From NCBI RefSeq assembly GCF_014656455.1, contig NZ_BNCL01000001.1, positions 248,001-312,000 of the forward strand: a stretch of DNA of 64,000 nucleotides, in the 5' to 3' direction. Below the pieces are notes generated by a model. It worked only from the letters and a program-made list of their open reading frames with translations. It ran no database searches and had not been told where the DNA came from. This stretch comes from Paracoccus aerius (GTDB lineage Bacteria > Pseudomonadota > Alphaproteobacteria > Rhodobacterales > Rhodobacteraceae). Shown here in pieces: positions 24,927-33,186 of the stretch (positions within the stretch are counted from its first letter, which is position 1; every line of letters starts with the position of its first letter). The position numbers were made by a program, and so were the translations under genes.

Positions 24927-24980
24927 CGATTCGTGTTTACGCTAATGAACCATCGACCGATAAGGTTAATATGTTGTTAC
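24927..24980. promoter_or_regulatory. ctrA control region: GANTC site and CtrA-like box
   Basis: CGATTCG at 24927-24933 contains a GANTC methylation site and matches YGAKTCG, 13 bases before the ctrA ATG. TTAA, seven bases, TTAC at 24966-24980 is one mismatch from the TTAA-N7-TTAA core of the CtrA box. Together they suggest methylation-sensitive and autoregulated expression, as known for Caulobacter ctrA; inferred here. Confidence 0.45.
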
Positions 24981-25008
24981 CATGATGCGTCTTCCGCATT
25001 CGCGCAAT

Positions 25009-25284
25009 CTATGGTTGCCTAAATCGCTGGATCGACGTGACCTTCAAGGCAACGGCCCCATGCGCCTTCATCGCCCTTGCCCAACTGTCCAGCTCTTCCT
25101 CGGACAGGCCATAGCGGCGCAGGGCCTCGTCCTTCTTGATGAGGCCGTAAAGGACGGCGTTGACCACGGTTTCCTTGCGGCTTGCCACCCACCGCGTGTC
25201 TTCCGGCGGCAAATCGGCCAGGCTTAGGACCCTGCCGTCGGGCAGGATCACGGTTCGGGGGGCATCGGTTTTCTTCAAGAACAT
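25009..25284 (-). CDS. sciP: SciP, small CtrA inhibitory protein (DUF1153 family)
   Basis: 91 residues from the ATG at 25284. The conserved core runs from LPDGRVLSLADLPP through RWVASRKETVVNAV and the helix-turn-helix segment DEALRRYGLSEEELDSW to a terminal FRQP. SciP binds CtrA and blocks its recruitment of RNA polymerase. An in-frame ATG at 25317 would add 11 residues, but relatives begin M-[FY]-[LI]-[KR]-K, matching the chosen start. It lies 94 bases upstream of ctrA on the same strand. Confidence 0.92.
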   Translation of the reverse strand: MFLKKTDAPRTVILPDGRVLSLADLPPEDTRWVASRKETVVNAVLYGLIKKDEALRRYGLSEEELDSWARAMKAHGAVALKVTSIQRFRQP

Positions 25285-25431
25285 TCCCATCTGTCCTATG
25301 TCGCCTGTGACCGACATTCCCCCAAATCCCCTAAGGCCTGATTGAGGATGACAGGTTTTTGCGTGCTTGGGCGCTTGAGAATAGACAGCATTTGCCTATA
25401 TTTCGACGTAATCTTTATCCTTGGATCTGCC

Positions 25432-26598
25432 ATGACCCTGCACCACCGCGCGCCCGCGCGCGCGCCTTCGTTGAACAGCCTGGGCTTTGCCAAGCCACCC
25501 GCCGAGACGCGGGTGGTGGTGGCGATGTCGGGCGGCGTGGACAGTTCGGTCGTGGCCGCAAAGCTGAAATCCGAGGGCTACGACGTCATTGGGGTCACCT
25601 TGCAGCTTTACGATCACGGGGCAGCGCTGGCCAAGAAAGGCGCCTGCTGCGCGGGCCAGGACATCCATGACGCGCGACGCGTGGCTGAACGCATGGGCTT
25701 TCCGCACTATGTTCTGGATTACGAAAACAAGTTCCGCGAATCGGTGATCGACGAATTCGCCGATGCCTATCTGGCGGGCGCGACGCCGGTGCCCTGCATC
25801 CGCTGCAATGAGCGCGTCAAGTTCCGCGACCTGCTGGAAACTGCGCGCGACCTGGATGCCGACTGCATGGCGACCGGGCACTACATCCAGCGCAAGGACG
25901 GCGTGGCGCGGGCCGAGCTTCACATGGCCGCGGACGCGAACCGCGATCAAAGCTATTTCCTGTTCTCGACGACCCAGGAACAGCTTGATTTCCTGCGTTT
26001 TCCCTTGGGCCACCTGGAAAGCAAGGCGGAAACCCGCGCCTTGGCGGCAGAATACGGGCTGGCCGTCGCGGACAAGCCCGACAGCCAGGACATCTGCTTC
26101 GTGCCGAACGGGAACTACGCCGCCGTGATCGAGAAGCTGCGCCCCAATGCAGCCGAGCCCGGCGACATCGTGGACACCGACGGCAACGTCCTGGGCCAGC
26201 ATCGCGGCGTGATCCACTATACGATCGGCCAGCGGCGCGGGCTGGGGATCGGGGGCCTGGGCGATCCGCTTTACGTCGTGCGGCTGGATCCCGATGCCCG
26301 GCGTGTGGTGGTGGGCCCGAAATCGGCGCTTGCGACAACGGTCGTGCCCGTCAACGAGGTCAACTGGCTGGGCGACCAGCCGTTCGCGGGCGAGATCCCG
26401 GTGATGGTCCGCATCCGGTCGACCCGCCCCCCGCGGCCCGCGATCCTGCGCCCCATCGGCGCCACCCGGGCCGAGGTCGAGTTGCTGGATGCCGAGGAAG
26501 GCGTCAGCCCGGGCCAGGCCTGCGTCTTCTACGAACCCGACAGCACTCGTGTGCTGGGCGGCGGCTGGATCACGCTGCGTCGGCGGAAAGCTGCCTGA
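25432..26598 (+). CDS. mnmA: tRNA-specific 2-thiouridylase MnmA
   Basis: 388 residues from the ATG at 25432. The PP-loop SGGVDSS near residue 32 binds ATP. The catalytic cysteines lie in VPCIRCNE near residue 122 and in SQDICFV near residue 220. The C-terminal beta-barrel recognises the tRNA. It sulfurates U34 in the Glu, Gln and Lys tRNAs. The in-frame sequence before 25432 does not look like family N-terminus. Its 3' end overlaps convergent sufE by 29 bases. Confidence 0.96.
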   Translation: MTLHHRAPARAPSLNSLGFAKPPAETRVVVAMSGGVDSSVVAAKLKSEGYDVIGVTLQLYDHGAALAKKGACCAGQDIHDARRVAERMGFPHYVLDYENKFRESVIDEFADAYLAGATPVPCIRCNERVKFRDLLETARDLDADCMATGHYIQRKDGVARAELHMAADANRDQSYFLFSTTQEQLDFLRFPLGHLESKAETRALAAEYGLAVADKPDSQDICFVPNGNYAAVIEKLRPNAAEPGDIVDTDGNVLGQHRGVIHYTIGQRRGLGIGGLGDPLYVVRLDPDARRVVVGPKSALATTVVPVNEVNWLGDQPFAGEIPVMVRIRSTRPPRPAILRPIGATRAEVELLDAEEGVSPGQACVFYEPDSTRVLGGGWITLRRRKAA

Positions 26599-26980
26599 TT
26601 CGCTGGATCATCGCGCGCAGTCCGTTCGACCGCTGCGACGACAGATGCTCGTCCAGTCCCAGCCGTGCCAGTTCGGCCTGCGCGTCGATCTGGCCAACCT
26701 GCCCCACCGGAACGCCGGAATAAAGCGCGTGCAGCACAGCGATCAGCCCGCGCACGATCATCGCGTCGCTTTCGCCTTGGAAATCAAAAAGGCCATTCTC
26801 GATCCGGGGCATGATCCAGACCTGGCTGGCGCAACCCTCGACCTTGGTTGCGGGCACCTGCAGCGCCGGGTCCATTGGCGGCATGGCCCGACCCAGTTCG
26901 ATCACGTGGCGATAACGTTCCTCCCAGTCGTCGAGGAAGTCGAAGGTCTCGGCAATGTCTTCGAAGGCTTGGGTTGCCAT
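26570..26980 (-). CDS. sufE: Cysteine desulfurase activator SufE
   Basis: 136 residues. The sulfur-accepting cysteine lies in [10 protein letters not shown] near residue 50, the family signature, preceded by [15 protein letters not shown]. SufE takes persulfide sulfur from SufS and passes it to the SUF scaffold. The ATG at 26980 fits family length; an ATG 21 bases upstream is the alternative. The last 29 bases lie over the 3' end of mnmA on the opposite strand, itself a sulfur-transfer gene, though linkage may be accidental. Confidence 0.95.
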   Translation of the reverse strand: MATQAFEDIAETFDFLDDWEERYRHVIELGRAMPPMDPALQVPATKVEGCASQVWIMPRIENGLFDFQGESDAMIVRGLIAVLHALYSGVPVGQVGQIDAQAELARLGLDEHLSSQRSNGLRAMIQRIRQLSADAA

Positions 26981-27090
26981 GGCGTGGTCCTTTTGTCCCA
27001 TGGTTACCGCGCCGGGCCTGCAAGGTCAAAGTGCCTTTATCCCGCACCGGATTTCGCCTAACAAACCGAAAACACCCGAGGGATGGTGAC

Positions 27091-27582
27091 ATGAGCAAAC
27101 TGACCGCGCCCCTGCTGATCGCCGCATTGGCCGTGACCGGCTGCGGACGGCTTGGCGACAGCAGCTGGAACCCCCTGCCCTGGGGCGAGGCGCCGGCCCG
27201 GACCTTGGAACCCGAGGGCGGCTATGCCGAGGTGTCGGACAACCGTCCCGACATCCCCCAGATCACCGCCGCCCGGTGGGAGCCGCTGAACGAAGGCCGC
27301 CTGCTGGTCGTGAACGGCTTTGCGCCCGTCCGCGGCTATTCCTCGGTGGCGCTTGTCACCGCGCGTCCGATGCCGGGCGACCGCATCTCTCCCGACGCCG
27401 ATGGCGTGCTGCGGCTGCGGCTGGTGGGCGTCCCGCCTGCGCCCGGCAGCGCCGCCGCCCTGCCCGCCCGCCCCGGCGTGGACGACATCACTGCGGCGAT
27501 GGCGCTGTCATCGGTGCAACTGTCGCGGATGGTGGCAGTGGAGATCACGAGCACGAGCAATGTCGTGCGGTTGGGGCGGTAG
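27091..27582 (+). CDS. Putative lipoprotein
   Basis: 163 residues. The N-terminus MSKLTAPLLIAALAVTGC is a lipoprotein signal peptide with lipid-accepting Cys18. The mature protein is rich in Ala, Pro and Arg and contains GRLLVVNGFAPVRGYSSVAL, which suggests a small beta domain. No family is recognised; similar lipoproteins of unknown role occur in Rhodobacteraceae. A GAGGGA ribosome site precedes the ATG. A 9-base perfect inverted repeat follows the stop. Confidence 0.75.
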   Translation: MSKLTAPLLIAALAVTGCGRLGDSSWNPLPWGEAPARTLEPEGGYAEVSDNRPDIPQITAARWEPLNEGRLLVVNGFAPVRGYSSVALVTARPMPGDRISPDADGVLRLRLVGVPPAPGSAAALPARPGVDDITAAMALSSVQLSRMVAVEITSTSNVVRLGR

Positions 27583-27587
27583 GCTGC

Positions 27588-27614
27588 GTGACCTCATGCA
27601 CTTCGTGAGGTCAC
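27588..27614 (+). terminator. Inverted repeat after the lipoprotein gene
   Basis: GTGACCTCA and TGAGGTCAC flank a 9-base loop, starting six bases after the stop codon. No U-tract follows, so termination is plausible but unproven. Confidence 0.5.
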
Positions 27615-27714
27615 AATTACACCGGCCAGCGTCCACGCGACATGTCTTTCGCCGGTCTTAACCGAACATCAATTTTTTCCTGCAAGCAAGGGGCATCGTC
27701 TCGTAGGAAAAGAT

Positions 27715-28056
27715 ATCACTCTCGAAACCCAACAGCAGATACTGATCGAACAGCGCATCCAGAATGACGCGAAATCGCCGGTCGCTGCTTATCTCCTGCT
27801 CATCTTCCTGGGCATGTTTGGCGCGCATCGCTTTTATCTCGGCAAGACCGGGACGGCGATCACCATGCTCATCCTGACATTTGTTGGAATTGTGACAGCT
27901 ATTCTGGCTGTGGGCTTTATTCTCCTCTTTGCCGTGGGCATCTGGACGCTTGTTGACATCTTCCTGATCCCCGGCTTGATCCGGGACGAAAAGGACCAGA
28001 TGCGGCAACGCCTTACGGTGGAGGCAGTTCATCAAGGCGTTGCTTTGAATCATTGA
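27715..28056 (+). CDS. TM2-domain membrane protein with a non-canonical (ATC) start or lost start codon
   Basis: The reading frame encodes a complete TM2 protein of 113 residues: a short polar N-terminus (TLETQQQILIEQR), first membrane helix AAYLLLIFLG, the signature GAHRFYLGKTGTAI, a second hydrophobic span, and WTLVDIFLIPGL. The region before the in-frame ATG at 27814 is clearly coding, yet contains no ATG, GTG or TTG back to the stop at 27589. An AGGA ribosome site at 27705-27708 lies six bases before an ATC at 27715, exactly where homologues would have Met. Either ATC initiates, or the start was lost and the gene is decaying. Starting at 27814 would delete helix one. Function of TM2 proteins is unknown. 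Confidence 0.65.
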   Translation: MTLETQQQILIEQRIQNDAKSPVAAYLLLIFLGMFGAHRFYLGKTGTAITMLILTFVGIVTAILAVGFILLFAVGIWTLVDIFLIPGLIRDEKDQMRQRLTVEAVHQGVALNH

Positions 28057-28076
28057 CCTGCAGGTTGGGCTGACCG

Positions 28077-29159
28077 TTATCGGCTTAGCCCACCTGCCAC
28101 ACTCGGCACATCCCCTGCCGCGAACCCGTAATGCCGCAGCCACCGCAGGTCGCTTTCGAAGAAGGCGCGCAGGTCGGGGATGCCATATTTCAGCATGGCA
28201 ATCCGGTCGATGCCCATGCCGAAGGCGAAGCCCTGCCACTGGTCGGGGTCGATGCCGCCGGCGCGCAGGACATTGGGATGCATCATGCCCGAGCCAAGAA
28301 TCTCGAGCCAGGAATTGCCCTCGCCGATCTTCAACTGGCCGCCTTCCCAGGAACAGCGGATATCGACCTCAGCCGAGGGTTCGGTGAAGGGGAAATGGCT
28401 GGCGCGGAAGCGGAGTTCGACCTGATCAACCTCGAAAAAGGCGCGGCAGAATTCCTCGAGCGTCCATTTCAACTGGGCCATGCTGATGTCGCGGTCGATC
28501 GCAACACCCTCGATCTGGTGGAACATCGGCGTGTGGGTCTGGTCCATGTCCATGCGGTAGACGCGGCCCGGCGCGATCACGCGGACGGGGGCGCCGTGCT
28601 GCTGCATCGCGCGGATCTGGACGGGGCTTGTATGGGTGCGCAGCACATGCGGCGGGCGATTGTCGCCCGGCGCGCGGTGCATGAAGAAGGTGTCATGTTC
28701 CTGGCGCGCGGGATGTTCGGGCGCGATGTTCAGCGCGTCGAAATTGTACCAGTCGGATTCGACCTGCGGGCCTTCGGCGACCGCGAAGCCCATGTCGGCG
28801 AAGATCGCGGTCACTTCCTCGGTCACCTGGCTGATCGGGTGGATGGTCCCCTGCGGCCGAGGGCGACCGGGCAACGTCACGTCCAGCCACTCGCCCGCCA
28901 GCCGCGCCTCCAGCGCCGCGTCCTCAAGCGACAGCTTGCGGGCACGCAGGGCGGCGTCCAGTTCGTCGCGCAATTCGTTCAGGGCGCGGCCGATGGTCTG
29001 GCGTTCCTCGGGCGACATCCGGCCCAGTTCGCGCATCTTCAAGCTGATCTCGCCCTTCTTGCCCAAGGCGGCCAGCCGCACCTCCTCGATCTCCGAAGGA
29101 TCGGTGGCGCCGTTGATGCGGTCAAGCCATTGCTGGCGGAGGGGGTTCAGATCATCCAT
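28077..29159 (-). CDS. pheS: Phenylalanine-tRNA ligase alpha subunit
   Basis: 360 residues. It has an N-terminal coiled-coil tRNA-binding arm ([14 protein letters not shown]), then the class II catalytic core with motif 2 ([10 protein letters not shown]) and motif 3 ([22 protein letters not shown]). The phenylalanine-binding [12 protein letters not shown] is intact. Family N-termini begin MDDL, matching the ATG at 29159; another ATG two codons upstream (29165) is possible. The beta subunit gene pheT is not in the window, although it often follows directly. Confidence 0.97.
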   Translation of the reverse strand: MDDLNPLRQQWLDRINGATDPSEIEEVRLAALGKKGEISLKMRELGRMSPEERQTIGRALNELRDELDAALRARKLSLEDAALEARLAGEWLDVTLPGRPRPQGTIHPISQVTEEVTAIFADMGFAVAEGPQVESDWYNFDALNIAPEHPARQEHDTFFMHRAPGDNRPPHVLRTHTSPVQIRAMQQHGAPVRVIAPGRVYRMDMDQTHTPMFHQIEGVAIDRDISMAQLKWTLEEFCRAFFEVDQVELRFRASHFPFTEPSAEVDIRCSWEGGQLKIGEGNSWLEILGSGMMHPNVLRAGGIDPDQWQGFAFGMGIDRIAMLKYGIPDLRAFFESDLRWLRHYGFAAGDVPSVAGGLSR

Positions 29160-29251
29160 CGTCATGCCTCGTCCTTGTCGGGACTTGCGTTAGCATTTGT
29201 GACGACGGTGGAAAAGCCTTGGCCGCGCCGCCGGCGGCCAAGGCGGTTGAG

Positions 29252-30658
29252 CTATTTCCAGATTTCGCGGTTCACGCCAAGGTCCAGGTCGGGATGGTCG
29301 CCGATGTGGAAAGTCGGCTGGTGGCCCGCCTTTCGCTGCGCAACGTAGTCGCGCGTCACGCGGATGACCGTGCGGGACAGCAGGACGATGGCGATCAGGT
29401 TGATGGTGGCCATCAGGCCCATGCTGGCATCCGCGAAATTGAAGACCGTGGTCACGGCCTGGATCGACCCCCAGACCACCATTGCAAGCGCAACGCAGCG
29501 CAGGATGATGATGCCGGCCTTGCCCCCGCCCAGATAGACGACCGAGTTCTCGGCATAGCTGTAGTTGCCGATGATCGAGGTGAAGGCGAAGAAAAAGATC
29601 GCGATCGCCACGAAGATGCCGCCGAATGACCCGAAATGTTCTGTCAGGGCGCTTTGGGTCAGCGCGGTGCCGGTCAGTTCGGCCGAGGGGATCGCCCCGG
29701 ACAGCAGGATCATGATCGCGGTCGCGGTGCAGACCAGGATGGTGTCGATGAAGACCCCCAAGGCCTGCACGAAGCCCTGGCTGGACGGATGGTGCGGGTC
29801 AGGCACCGCGACCGCCGCGATATTGGGGGCCGAGCCCATGCCGGCCTCATTCGAGAACAGTCCCCGCTTGATGCCGTTCAGCGCCGCTGCCATGACGCCG
29901 CCGGTCACGCCCCAGGCGGCTTCCTGCAGGCCGAAGGCATTTGCGACGATCATGCCCAGGACGCCCGGCACTTCGGAGATGTTCATGACGATGACGATGA
30001 TCGCGGCCAGCAGATAGGCCCCCGCCATGAAGGGCACGACGAATTCCGCAAACCGGGCGATCTGGGGAATGCCGCCGAAGATGATGACTGCCGTCAGCGC
30101 GGCAACGCCAATACCGACGATCCATTTTTCGATCCCGAAGGCGCCTTCGACGGCCTCGGCAATGGAATTGGCCTGCACGGCGTTGAAGATCATCCCGAAG
30201 GCCAGGATCAGCGCGATGGCGAAGACCGCCGCAAGCCAAGGCTGGCGCAACCCGTTCGCGATGTAGAAGGCCGGGCCGCCGCGATACATGCCGTCGGGTC
30301 CATGGACCTTGTAAAGCTGCGCCAGCGTCGATTCCGCATAGGCCGTAGCCATTCCGACCGTCGCCACCACCCACATCCAGAAGATCGCACCCGGCCCGCC
30401 CAGCGTCAGGGCCACCGCCACGCCAGCGATGTTGCCCGTGCCGACCCGGCTGGCCAGCGATACGGTCAGCGCCTGGAAGGGCGAGATGCCGTCGCGGTCG
30501 CCCGAGCACGATCCGGCAACGCAGCGAAACATCTCGGGGAAGTGGCGGAACTGAATGAACCCCAGCGACACGGTGAAATAGATGCCGACCGCGATCAGCC
30601 CGTAGATCAGGACATAGCCCCAGAAAATATTGTTAAGGAAGTCGATGATGGTGTTCAT
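29252..30658 (-). CDS. Alanine/glycine:cation symporter (AGCS) family transporter
   Basis: 468 residues with about 10-11 hydrophobic segments. Family signatures are visible: SLASRVGTGNIAGVA near residue 65 and GIKRGLFSNEAGMGSAPN near residue 265. AGCS proteins import alanine or glycine with Na+ or H+. The ATG at 30658 has an AGGAG site. A 27-base near-perfect palindrome lies 22-48 bases upstream and could be an operator. The gene sits, with the P450, between rplT and pheS. Confidence 0.93.
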   Translation of the reverse strand: MNTIIDFLNNIFWGYVLIYGLIAVGIYFTVSLGFIQFRHFPEMFRCVAGSCSGDRDGISPFQALTVSLASRVGTGNIAGVAVALTLGGPGAIFWMWVVATVGMATAYAESTLAQLYKVHGPDGMYRGGPAFYIANGLRQPWLAAVFAIALILAFGMIFNAVQANSIAEAVEGAFGIEKWIVGIGVAALTAVIIFGGIPQIARFAEFVVPFMAGAYLLAAIIVIVMNISEVPGVLGMIVANAFGLQEAAWGVTGGVMAAALNGIKRGLFSNEAGMGSAPNIAAVAVPDPHHPSSQGFVQALGVFIDTILVCTATAIMILLSGAIPSAELTGTALTQSALTEHFGSFGGIFVAIAIFFFAFTSIIGNYSYAENSVVYLGGGKAGIIILRCVALAMVVWGSIQAVTTVFNFADASMGLMATINLIAIVLLSRTVIRVTRDYVAQRKAGHQPTFHIGDHPDLDLGVNREIWK

Positions 30659-30679
30659 GCCGCGCTCCTGGTTCTTCAA

Positions 30680-30706
30680 TTCACGCGAGTGTAACACGCG
30701 CGTGAA
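30680..30706. promoter_or_regulatory. 27-base near-perfect palindrome upstream of the AGCS transporter
   Basis: TTCACGCG-A-GTGT-A-ACAC-G-CGCGTGAA: all arm positions are symmetric except one pair. It is centred about 35 bases before the transporter ATG. Likely an operator or promoter-embedded hairpin; the binding protein is unknown. Confidence 0.5.
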
Positions 30707-30768
30707 CCGCCCGCCTCAGGCCTTAACGGTTTCATGGCCGAACTGTTGCACGCAGGCCGAAACGGGGT

Positions 30769-32136
30769 TCAGCGCGGCCTGACCTTCAGCCAGACGCCTC
30801 CGTGCGGGCGCAGGGTCAGGATCATCCGCGGCTGCGGATTGCGGCCTTGTATCGGGTCGAACCGGAAGCGCGCCAGAAGCGTGGCAAGGATGATCACCGC
30901 CTCGTGCAGCGCGAAGCTGGCGCCGATGCAGATGCGCGGCCCGGCGCCGAAGGGGAGATAGGCATAGCGGTCAGGGGTGATCAGGAAGCGGTCCGGGTCG
31001 AAGGCATCGGGGCGGTCCCACAGCAGATGGTGGCGGTGCAGCGCATAGATCGGCAGCATCACCGTATCGCCGGGCAGAACCTCTCGGCCACACAGGCGGT
31101 CGGCAACCTGCGCGGTGCGGGACAGAAAGGCGGCCGGCGGGTAAAGCCGCAGCGCCTCGGACACGATCCGCTGGATCAACGGCAGGCGCGGCAGGTCGGC
31201 CGCCGTCGCGGCCCGGTCGCCCAAGGTCGCCTGCGCCTCGGTCGCGGCGCGGTCCTGGATGCCCGGATCGAAGGCGCAGAGATACAGCGCCCAGGCCAGG
31301 GTCAGGGCCGTCGTCTCGTGTCCCGCGACGATGAAGGTCAGCAGGTTGTCGCGCGATTCGTCCCGGGTCATGGCGCGGCCCGTTTCGGGATCGCTGGCGT
31401 CCAGCAGCAGATCCAGAAGGTCTGGCGCCCCGTTGGTCCGAGGCGCTGCCGCGCGCGCGTCGATGGCCCGGTCGGCGATCTCCTTCATCCGGTTCAAGCC
31501 GGGGCGAGAGAACATGCGGCCCGGGCGGGGTATCCAGCCCGGCAGTCCCATCACGTCCAGCAGCGACACCTTGGCCGTCTGCGCGATATAGCCGTCGATG
31601 GCATGATGCACGGCGTCCCGGTCAAAGGCCCGGTCGCCCGACAAGGTCACGTCCGAGATCACCTCGAAGGTCGCGGCCACCGTTTCACTGAACAGGTCCA
31701 CCGGGCCGCGCGCCGCTGCAAGACGGCGGGACGAGGCCTCGGCCGCGGCGGTCATGACCGGGCCCAGCCCCTCGACATGGCGCAGGGCAAAGGCGGGTGC
31801 CACGGCCCGGCGCTGCCATCGCCACTGCGCCCCCTCTGCCACGAACAGGCTGTCGCCTATGGCAGGTTCTAAGATCAGCTTGGTGACGTTGGACTTCGGA
31901 TAATCCTCGACCCTGTCCTTGAGGATGTGGCGCAGCGTCGGCGGGTCCATGACCATGTGAAAGCGCACGCCCGTCTTGCCCGAAACGATCGGCTGCCGGG
32001 TGGCGATCTGCGGGATCAGTTCCAGCAGGTTGCGCCGCGCGGTCAGGGCGGTGCCGACGATGCCCAGCGGCTGCCGGGCAAGCGCCACTTTTACGGGTTC
32101 GCGGGCAGGATGGTGCGGCGCTTGATGGATGGTCAT
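30769..32136 (-). CDS. Cytochrome P450
   Basis: 455 residues, soluble bacterial type. The haem-binding motif FGAGPRICIG contains the axial ligand Cys403. The I-helix oxygen-activation motif is AGHETT near residue 275, and the K-helix ExxR is EALR near 335. Substrate cannot be told; no ferredoxin or reductase gene is nearby, so electrons must come from elsewhere. The ATG at 32136 precedes a natural N-terminus. It is divided from rplT by an intrinsic terminator and so has its own promoter. Confidence 0.95.
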   Translation of the reverse strand: MTIHQAPHHPAREPVKVALARQPLGIVGTALTARRNLLELIPQIATRQPIVSGKTGVRFHMVMDPPTLRHILKDRVEDYPKSNVTKLILEPAIGDSLFVAEGAQWRWQRRAVAPAFALRHVEGLGPVMTAAAEASSRRLAAARGPVDLFSETVAATFEVISDVTLSGDRAFDRDAVHHAIDGYIAQTAKVSLLDVMGLPGWIPRPGRMFSRPGLNRMKEIADRAIDARAAAPRTNGAPDLLDLLLDASDPETGRAMTRDESRDNLLTFIVAGHETTALTLAWALYLCAFDPGIQDRAATEAQATLGDRAATAADLPRLPLIQRIVSEALRLYPPAAFLSRTAQVADRLCGREVLPGDTVMLPIYALHRHHLLWDRPDAFDPDRFLITPDRYAYLPFGAGPRICIGASFALHEAVIILATLLARFRFDPIQGRNPQPRMILTLRPHGGVWLKVRPR

Positions 32137-32182
32137 CCCGAAAGGATAGGAAGCCGCAACCCCCAGCACAACGCCGCGAACG

Positions 32183-32214
32183 AAAAAGGCCAGCACGTCA
32201 TCGACGCACTGGCC
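32183..32214 (-). terminator. Intrinsic terminator after rplT
   Basis: On the minus strand a 12-base stem with two wobble pairs (GGCCAGTGCGTC with GACGTGCTGGCC, loop GAT) is followed by TTTTT. It ends the rpmI-rplT transcript 25 bases past the stop. Confidence 0.88.
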
Positions 32215-32238
32215 CAGATACCGGCTTGCCCAATTGAA

Positions 32239-32598
32239 TCAGGCAGCGGCTTTCGCTTTTTCCACGATCGCGCCGAACGCATCGGGTTCGTTCACGGCCA
32301 GGTCGGCCAGAACCTTGCGGTCAACCTCGATCCCGGCTTTCGCCAGCAGGTTGATGAAACGCGAATAGGTCATTTCGGCGTCCACCAGGCGGACGGCCGC
32401 GTTGATCCGCTGGATCCACAGCGCGCGGAAGTTGCGCTTGCGGTTCTTGCGGTCGCGGGTGGCGTACTGGTTCGCCTTGTCCACAGCCTGGGTGGCGGTG
32501 CGGAAGTTCCGCGAACGGGCGCCGTAATAACCTTTGGCCGCGTCCAGGACCTTCTTGTGGCGGGCGTGGGTGACCTTGCCGGATTTAACTCGTGCCAT
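32239..32598 (-). CDS. rplT: 50S ribosomal protein L20
   Basis: 119 residues, basic, with the conserved stretches [16 protein letters not shown] and [22 protein letters not shown]20 is an early assembly protein binding 23S rRNA and, in several bacteria, represses its own operon. It lies 16 bases after rpmI on the same strand and is followed by a strong terminator. infC, which often precedes rpmI, is not adjacent here. Confidence 0.98.
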   Translation of the reverse strand: MARVKSGKVTHARHKKVLDAAKGYYGARSRNFRTATQAVDKANQYATRDRKNRKRNFRALWIQRINAAVRLVDAEMTYSRFINLLAKAGIEVDRKVLADLAVNEPDAFGAIVEKAKAAA

Positions 32599-32614
32599 TG
32601 TTCAGTCCTCGCGA

Positions 32615-32815
32615 TCAGCGGTTATAGGGCATGTATTTCTTGACGATCTTGGCATCAGCGTCCGACAGGACGGTGGTGCCGCGCGCGTCGCGGATGAACT
32701 TGATCGTCCGCTTGATCATGCCGTGGCGCTTGCCGGCCTGGGCGGATTTCACCTTGCCCGAAGCCGTGAACGAGAACCGCTTCTTGGCGGCCGACTTGGT
32801 CTTCATCTTCGGCAT
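32615..32815 (-). CDS. rpmI: 50S ribosomal protein L35
   Basis: 66 residues, starting [14 protein letters not shown] with the conserved GKRHGMIKR near residue 28 and the terminal KKYMPYNR. It is a component of the large ribosomal subunit. First gene of the rpmI-rplT pair; an 8-base stem with an internal hairpin lies in the leader 25 bases upstream. Confidence 0.98.
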   Translation of the reverse strand: MPKMKTKSAAKKRFSFTASGKVKSAQAGKRHGMIKRTIKFIRDARGTTVLSDADAKIVKKYMPYNR

Positions 32816-32840
32816 TTTCGTCTCCTTGGATCAGAGTGAA

Positions 32841-32876
32841 CGTGCGGCTCGGCAATGCCATGTGGCCGGCCGCACG
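32841..32876 (-). promoter_or_regulatory. Structured leader of rpmI-rplT
   Basis: CGTGCGGC and GCCGCACG form an 8-base stem enclosing a nested GGC-AAT-GCC hairpin, 26-61 bases before rpmI. L20 represses this operon in other bacteria by binding leader RNA, so this is a candidate autoregulatory element. The specific L20 recognition fold was not demonstrated. Confidence 0.35.
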
Positions 32877-32923
32877 GGCAGGAAGCGCGCCGTATAAGCG
32901 CGCACGGTGAATTTGGCAAGCCG

Positions 32924-33151
32924 TTACGGCGTCGTGGTCGCCCCGCCCGTCAGGCGCGCCCAGGCCTGCGGGATCTGTTCCAGGCTGAACGGCTGGGGCG
33001 ACAGGTAGGCCGCGGCGAAGATTGCCGCGATGCCCAGGATCAGCATGATCGCAGCGGCCCGCGGCGGGCGGGTCTGCAGAAGCTGCACCACCGCGACGAC
33101 GATGGACAGAAGGCACAGCGCAATGCCGCCCAGCAGCAGGTAATCGGACAT
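32924..33151 (-). CDS. Small two-helix membrane protein, unknown function
   Basis: 75 residues with two hydrophobic segments (LLLGGIALCLLSIVVAVVQL at about 5-24, and IMLILGIAAIFAAAYL at about 35-50) joined by a basic TRPPRAA turn, then a short polar tail. It lies between pyk and rpmI on the same strand, a position where small membrane proteins are common in Rhodobacteraceae. No domain is recognised. Confidence 0.75.
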   Translation of the reverse strand: MSDYLLLGGIALCLLSIVVAVVQLLQTRPPRAAAIMLILGIAAIFAAAYLSPQPFSLEQIPQAWARLTGGATTTP

Positions 33152-33186
33152 GGATGTCCCCGTGATGAAATCGTTCGACCCCGGGC

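Noticed and set aside
27814..28056. TM2 gene starting at the internal ATG (80 residues)
   Set aside because: It would cut through the first membrane helix, and the upstream 33 codons clearly match TM2-family sequence.
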